A stretch of 64,000 bases of DNA from Closterium sp. Naga37s-1. Its lineage: Eukaryota > Streptophyta > Zygnematophyceae > Desmidiales > Closteriaceae. The stretch spans positions 186,001-250,000 of the forward strand of contig CANJKZ010000011.1 in assembly GCA_947471745.1 (NCBI GenBank). The letters are read 5' to 3'. Shown here piece by piece: positions 54,901 to 64,000 of this stretch; position 1 is the stretch's first letter, and the number at the start of each line of letters is the position of its first letter. The position numbers and the translations under genes were made by a program. Under the pieces are notes generated by a model that did not search any database, had not been told where the DNA came from, and saw only the letters and a list, made by a program, of their open reading frames with translations.

Positions 54901-57465
54901 ATCCATGCCATGGTGGCATCTGTGTCCATCGATGCCATGGTGACATCTGTGTCCATCCATGCCATGGTGACTCATTACACTCTAAAATATGTTTGGGTGA
55001 TCTACCCTGCAGTTCTCCTTCGCCTCCATTTAACTTCTCCACCTCTCCACCTTCATCCTTCACCCACCCATCCTGCCTTGCAGTTGGATCTGGCTCTCAC
55101 TGATCGGCGAAGGGTATCAGGGCAGCTGGAGGGAGGTGAGGGGCAGCAGCAAATGCGGTTCCAATCGTCTCACCATGTGTCTCAACAATGGTCGACAGAG
55201 CAATCCAGTGCTGCTGAGACCACCACGAGTGCCACCACCACCACCGCCACCACAACTGCTACCACCACTGCTACCACCATCAGCAGCATCACACCAGAGG
55301 GAGCGGCCAATGGTGCGACGCCATCTGGAAGTTTCGTGTCCATCTCAGAGGCGAAACGGCAGAGAGTGGCTGTCAATGAGAACGGGAAGGAGGGGGTGGG
55401 AGGATTGGGCAATGATGGCAGTGGGTGGGGGGGAAGCACGTTTTCTCTGGGAGGTGGAGGATTGGGATGGAGAGGGATGGCTGGGATGGGAGGGATGGGA
55501 AGAGGAGTGGGAGGGATGGGGCGGTGGGGGGGAGTGGGGGGATGGTCCTATGAGGAGCTAAGGATTGCAACAGGGAGTGATGGAGGGGATACTGTTGTGA
55601 AACACCCCCTGAAACTAAAGAGCGCGTACTCCCAAGCACCGGTGAGACTAGCAGTGAGAGGGAGGGGAGGAACAGGGGGGTGGTCCTATGAGGAGCTAAG
55701 GATTGCAACAGGGAGTGATGGAAGGGACACTGTTGTGAAACACCCCCTGAAACTCAAGAGCGCTTACTCCCAAGCACCGGTGAGATTGGCTTTCCCTTTT
55801 GAGGCGCCTCAAAAGACACCCCCTGAAACTCAAGAGCGCGTACTCCCAAGCACCGGTGAGATTGGCTTTCCCTCTTGAACTCATGGATATTCACACGGCC
55901 ATGTACTCATGCACTTTCCCCTCATGTACTCATGCATTTTCGTTGAGATGGTATGCGTATGGTAGGTGTTTTTTACAATGGCTCAAATAATTAAATAATT
56001 CGTACAAAATGTCTCAAAACTCCTGCATGTATCAATGTCACAATCTCTTCAGCACTCAGCACATGCACATGCCCTGTTGTTCTGCATGCTGCTGACATCA
56101 TTATTCTGCTTCCTTACGCCGTTATTCTGTTTGTGTGACGCCATCGTTCTGTTTGCTGACATCATCAATCCGTTCTGGCAGACTGAGAATCGTCATGCAT
56201 GCCCCAAGGGAGAGCCGTTGCTGACGTCATTCCATGCGAATTTCTGTGGAACTGTGGATTACATCTGGTGAGGCATGGGTTACATCAGGTGAGCGTGGGT
56301 TACATTTGGTGAGCGTGGATTACATCTGGTGGCCTTGGGTTACAATTGGTGAGCGTGGCTATGTTGGAATGGGTTACATCTGGTGAGCCTACAGAAGGTG
56401 ACTAAACAGTTTTTGAATCTCAAAACCTCTCAACCCTTCCTCCCCCAACCGAGATCCAGACATAGCTCAGTGAGCTGCGTGCGTGCAGGAGGCTTAAAGC
56501 AAAGGAAAAACAGCGGTAGATTTCAAAACAGTTATTGAATCTCAAAACCTCTCAACCCTTCCTCAACCCTTTCTAAACAGTTATTGAATCTCAAAACCTC
56601 TCAACCCTTCCTCAACCCTTTCTAAACAGTTATTGAATCTCAAAACCTCTCAACCCTTCCTCAACCCTTTCTAAACAGTTATTGAATCTCAAAACCTCTC
56701 AACCCTTCCTCCCCCAACCACCACCAGGCACAGTCACGAGCTTGAGGTGCAGCGGGTGCTGGACGTGCTGCCAGCGTCCCACACAGTGAGACGCCCCACT
56801 CTAACTCCCAACAGGCACAGTCACGAGCTTGAGGTGCAGCGGGTGCTGGACGTGCTGCCAGCGTCCCACACAGTGAGACGTCCCACTCTAACTCCCAACA
56901 GGCACAGTCACGAGCTTGAGGTGCAGCGGGTGCTGGACGTGCTGCCAGCGTCCCACACAGTGAGACGTCCCACTCTAACTCCCAATAGGCACAGTCACGA
57001 GCTTGAGGTGCAGCGGGGGCTGGACGTGCTGCCAGCGTCCCACACAGTGAGACGTCCCACTCTAACTCCCAACAGGCACAGTCACGAGCTTGAGGTGCAG
57101 CGGGTGCTGGACGTGCTGCCAGCGTCCCACACTATGAGACGCCCCACTCTAACTCCCAACAGGCACAGTCACGAGCTTGAGGTGCAGCGGGTGCTGGACG
57201 TGCTGCCACCTTCTGACTTGCTGTAAAGGTCACAAGGTAACCTTTTTAGTCGACTCATATGACACTGTCTTTCCATTCCCCTTCACCCCTTCCTCCCACA
57301 ATCACCACCAGGCACACCCATGAGTTGGAGGTGCAGCGAGTGCTGGACGTGCTTCCAGTGTCCCACTTCGCCCACAACGGCGCCATGCCCACTCGCCGCT
57401 GGCCCAGCGACCACTTCTCCCTCGTTGCAGAGTTCACTCTCCGATGTCAACCGAAAGAGCAGTAA
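45928..57465 (+). CDS. CCR4-like deadenylase (EEP nuclease) with N-terminal CCCH finger; 9 exons
   Basis: Mg-dependent poly(A)-shortening nuclease most like plant CCR4 homologs 5/6. Exons by phase: 45928-47460, 48551-48616, 48867-48919, 49621-49692, 53921-54080, 54656-54688, 55084-55641, 56182-56267, 57312-57465, about 904 aa. Start could be ATG 45928 or 46123 (MSWRGYQNS). N-terminus: CCCH finger (CYSFLSPDGCRFGHRCRFSH, Cx8Cx5Cx3H), about a dozen SALP/SAFPP repeats, then a Gly/Arg/Glu-rich region. Nuclease motifs: MSYNVLA; YPGVPKGVLHWNQRRHGIVK; DLICLQEVDSHADL; CRTGANKDGCANFW; NIHVLFNPKRGDIKLAQ; VVCGDFNATP; SALYDFIASSQ; LDLALTDRRRVSGQ; LTSFHANFCGTVDYIW; WPSDHFSLVAEF. The segment after exon 4 (normally AQL.VLE) is not found, so an exon may be missed or lost. 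Every intron except introns 2 and 6 holds extra exon copies or arrays. Confidence 0.85.
47461..48033 (+). repeat. 143-bp tandem copies of CCR4 exon 1 tail
   Basis: Units start at 47461, 47604, 47747 and 47890. Each joins 27-35 bp of intron (GTGGGGTTCAGGGTTTCAGC) to the last roughly 100 bp of exon 1 ending CTTACAG. The first three are nearly identical, so amplification is recent; the fourth is diverged. Frame is lost because the unit is not a multiple of 3 with respect to exon 1, and each unit ends in TGA. Confidence 0.95.
48112..48360 (+). repeat. Further diverged copies of CCR4 exon 1 tail
   Basis: 48120-48248 repeats the exon from the GCTGTACCCCGGGGTGCCC block to CTGCAG with a GTAGGG donor; 48290-48350 holds a still weaker copy of GAT.TCATCTGCTTGC.GGTAGGG. 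Confidence 0.8.
48645..48692. repeat. Junction palindrome and duplicate of CCR4 exon 2 end
   Basis: GTTTGAGTTGATTCAAAAAG (48645-48664) is a degenerate palindrome. To its right CAAGCTGGGCTATGGCGGCA and TCTTCCAGGTGCGCTGAT duplicate the end of exon 2 and its donor (48590-48623). Confidence 0.75.
49150..49395. repeat. Repeated acceptor region of CCR4 exon 4 with two degenerate palindromes
   Basis: CTTCCCTTCCATCATCTCCT followed by an ACATCG.AGGT acceptor occurs near 49202 and 49302, with a third acceptor copy at 49606. Junctions carry TTTGTTAGGCGCCTCAAAAA (49253-49272) and TCAGTGAGGGGCCTCAAAGA (49376-49395). The second copy continues into a partial exon 4 (GACTTCCAATCCATCAAG). Confidence 0.7.
49429..49605 (+). 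repeat. 20-bp pyrimidine minisatellite before CCR4 exon 4
   Basis: TCCCCTCCTCTTCCATCCTC repeated about nine times; ends in the CACATCGCAG acceptor at 49611-49620, so it forms a very long polypyrimidine tract. Confidence 0.95.
49700..53029. repeat. 50-bp minisatellite, 66 palindromes, in CCR4 intron 4
   Basis: Each 50-bp unit has a 20-bp near-palindrome GTTTTGAGACGTCTCAAAAT and a 30-bp spacer (CATTGATTGWCCTTGTTGGT then TATGAATGAA). Palindromes start at 49730 and recur every 50 bp to 52980, i.e. 66 copies with no indel seen. Variants: spacer T/A at one position, central CG to TG in a minority of units, and rare single changes (51340s, 52590s, 52640s, 52890). The array starts 10-20 bp after the exon 4 donor. 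Confidence 0.98.
53160..53425. repeat. Diverged direct duplication with possible decayed palindrome
   Basis: AAGGAGAAGGAGA...GAGAAGAGAGGGACGAAGAG then CCTTTGCAC..CACCTGGTAG occurs at 53181-53270 and again at 53308-53415. Between them TTTTTTGAGAGTTCGCAAAAG (53288-53308) retains TTTTGAG and CAAAAG arms. Confidence 0.5.
53531..53590. repeat. Perfect 20-bp palindrome with short direct duplication
   Basis: GTTTTGAGTCGACTCAAAAC at 53551-53570 is perfectly self-complementary. AAGCCCCACTGATG stands at 53531-53544 and again at 53571-53584, directly abutting the right side. Confidence 0.95.
53630..53875 (+). repeat. Two upstream partial copies of CCR4 exon 5
   Basis: 53634-53715 and 53791-53870 each have a CAG acceptor, CTCGTCCTGG..AACAT.CACGTG and AAGC..GGAGACATCAAGCTGG, as in exon 5 (53921-54080). 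They diverge after the LAQ codons and lack the GDFNATP catalytic segment and donor. Confidence 0.85.
54144..54228 (+). repeat. Downstream copy of CCR4 exon 5 3' end
   Basis: Repeats the exon end from CTCTCCGCCGCCCACCAGCT to GATTTCAACGCCACTCCTGC with a GTAAGT donor. The frame could still encode VVCGDFNATPA if spliced, but it has no proper acceptor. Confidence 0.8.
54369..54600. repeat. Repeated AAGCCATCGTGC blocks with degenerate palindrome
   Basis: AAGCCATCGTGC..AGCTGCA..T..ACTCCG occurs at 54369-54400, 54421-54452 and near 54557. The first two are separated exactly by TTTCTGAGGCACCTCAAAAG (54401-54420), a palindrome relic with CA in place of the central CG. Confidence 0.8.
54800..54970 (+). 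repeat. 27-bp repeat upstream of CCR4 exon 7
   Basis: GCCATGGTGACATCTGTGTC then CATCCAT, about six copies, encoding MVTSVSIHA in the frame that leads into exon 7. The frame opens with a hydrophobic stretch (MCYCATFAFLCLLLFPVPSL near 54733). Continuous reading from exon 6 is blocked by a TAG soon after its donor, so I treat it as intron. Confidence 0.8.
55535..55715 (+). repeat. Duplicated tail of CCR4 exon 7
   Basis: GGTGGTCCTATGAGGAGCTA to TCCCAAGCACCGGTGAGA occurs at 55541-55647 and again at 55679-55785, including the donor. The first copy is taken as the true exon end (55641). Confidence 0.85.
55740..55871. repeat. Perfect 20-bp palindrome flanked by 56-bp direct duplication
   Basis: CTTTTGAGGCGCCTCAAAAG at 55796-55815, identical to the one at 3981-4000. 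The 56 bp on each side (55740-55795 and 55816-55871) match except for one base and abut it without gaps. They contain the exon 7 tail and donor. Confidence 0.95.
56400..56720. repeat. 49-bp repeat with degenerate palindrome arm
   Basis: AACAGTTATTGAATCTCAAA then ACCTCTCAACCCTTCCTCAA, four contiguous units from 56524 and one earlier copy at 56405 reading GTTTTTGAATCTCAAAAC. That earlier form is close to the junction palindrome. Confidence 0.75.
56728..57226 (+). repeat. 87-bp tandem copies of CCR4 exon 9 start, in frame
   Basis: Units start at 56728, 56815, 56902, 56989, 57076 and 57163. Each has 58 bp of exon 9 (HSHELEVQRVLDVLPASHT) and 29 bp beginning GTGAGAC and ending CAACAG. As 87 is 29 codons the array stays open and ends at TAA 57224-57226. 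If exon 8 spliced here the protein would end without the catalytic SDH motif. Confidence 0.92.
57242..57261. repeat. Degenerate junction palindrome before CCR4 exon 9
   Basis: CTTTTTAGTCGACTCATATG keeps the centre AGTCGACT and the left arm. It separates the 87-bp array from the complete exon 9. Confidence 0.6.
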
Positions 57466-57542
57466 CGCGCGTCCCACTTCGCCCATGCCATCTCATGCCA
57501 TGCCGAGCAGCAGTGGTTCTTGATGTGCATATGGGGTTTGCC

Positions 57543-57548
57543 AATAAA
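57543..57548 (+). terminator. Poly(A) signal of the CCR4-like gene
   Basis: Canonical AATAAA 78 bp after the stop codon. Confidence 0.7.
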
Positions 57549-57923
57549 GTCAATGCATCTGCATGAAAATTGTTTCAATAATGAAGTCAAGTGTACATAG
57601 CTTCCCATCTGCCTAGACATTCACGAATTCAATTTGCAGCAAGCCCTTTTTCTTCCTTTATATGATTATAAACACTGCTTTTGTAAAGATGCAGCCACCA
57701 TAGTAGGTACAAATTCCATGCGGAGCACTCCATACCACGACCCGTAGAGCTGGGAAAAAAACTCCAGGTACACATCACTCAGTGTGAATACCACACTGGC
57801 TGGTGTGAGAGAAGTTGAAAACCAGCCCCCCTGATAGCACGAGGGGAATGACACCACCAGAACTGCAGCACTGCATGCAGGGAAGGTAAGTATGCTCTGC
57901 AGCTTCGACTTTCAAGCACTCAT
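57549..57923. other. 3' intergenic region between convergent CCR4-like and subtilase genes
   Basis: AT-rich, no gene recognised; must hold the 3' UTR and poly(A) site of the minus-strand subtilase. Confidence 0.5.

Positions 57924-64000
<6,077 letters not shown>

Noticed and set aside
56786..56814. 29-bp GTGAGA...CAACAG units as mini-introns
   Set aside because: They begin GT and end AG, but 29 bp is far below usual nuclear intron size, and they are better explained as intron bases captured in the 87-bp duplication.

Overview
The window looks like nuclear DNA of a green plant-lineage eukaryote, most likely a streptophyte alga or early-diverging land plant. This is inferred from a plant-type ATG1 kinase, a polyamine oxidase of the plant PAO2/3/4 type with a peroxisomal C-terminus, a plant-type CCR4-like deadenylase with a CCCH finger, a plant-like subtilase, Ty1/copia retrotransposons and GT-AG introns. 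A zygnematophycean such as Closterium would fit, but that is a guess. No operons, CRISPR arrays or bacterial signals are present.

Layout. 1-1154 (-): the first two exons of ATG1, running off the left edge. 1155-2085: intergenic, possibly a shared divergent promoter. 2086-14531 (+): the polyamine oxidase gene, eight exons, with a 5.7-kb 17-bp minisatellite in intron 5. 14.9-15.27 kb: two copies of a tRNA-derived SINE (-). 16.2-45.36 kb: a retrotransposon island. Three copia elements have paired LTRs and perfect 5-bp target duplications: E1 16243-23441 (+), E2 24208-31578 (-), E3 31798-37514 (+). E4 (about 39.95-43.70 kb, -) is incomplete, E5 (to 45357, +) is an RNase H remnant, and an orphan subtilase propeptide exon sits at the edge of E4. 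45767-45840 (-): a tRNA. 45928-57465 (+): the CCR4-like gene, nine exons, with a 66-copy 50-bp minisatellite. 57924-64000 (-): a subtilase, 5' truncated by the right edge, with a 102-unit CTG tract in its last exon.

The most unusual signal is shared by three unrelated host genes (and by weaker traces in the fourth). Exons, mostly their splice-site ends, have been copied two to seven times into the adjoining introns. Many copy junctions carry a short self-complementary motif of 20 bp, consensus YTTTTGAGNCGNCTCAAAAR with a central CpG. At the best sites it is a perfect palindrome abutted on both sides by a direct duplication of the flanking DNA (51 bp at 3930-4051, 56 bp at 55740-55871). The 50-bp minisatellite is the same thing iterated: a 20-bp palindrome plus a 30-bp duplicated flank, 66 times. 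I did not notice the motif inside the retrotransposons. This could be a tiny palindromic mobile element with long variable target duplications, or the footprint of a hairpin-templated repair process. I know of no described family matching it.

Functionally the host genes are unrelated housekeeping functions: autophagy initiation, polyamine catabolism, mRNA deadenylation and secreted proteolysis. Exon models were built by eye from splice sites, reading phase and family similarity, without transcript evidence.
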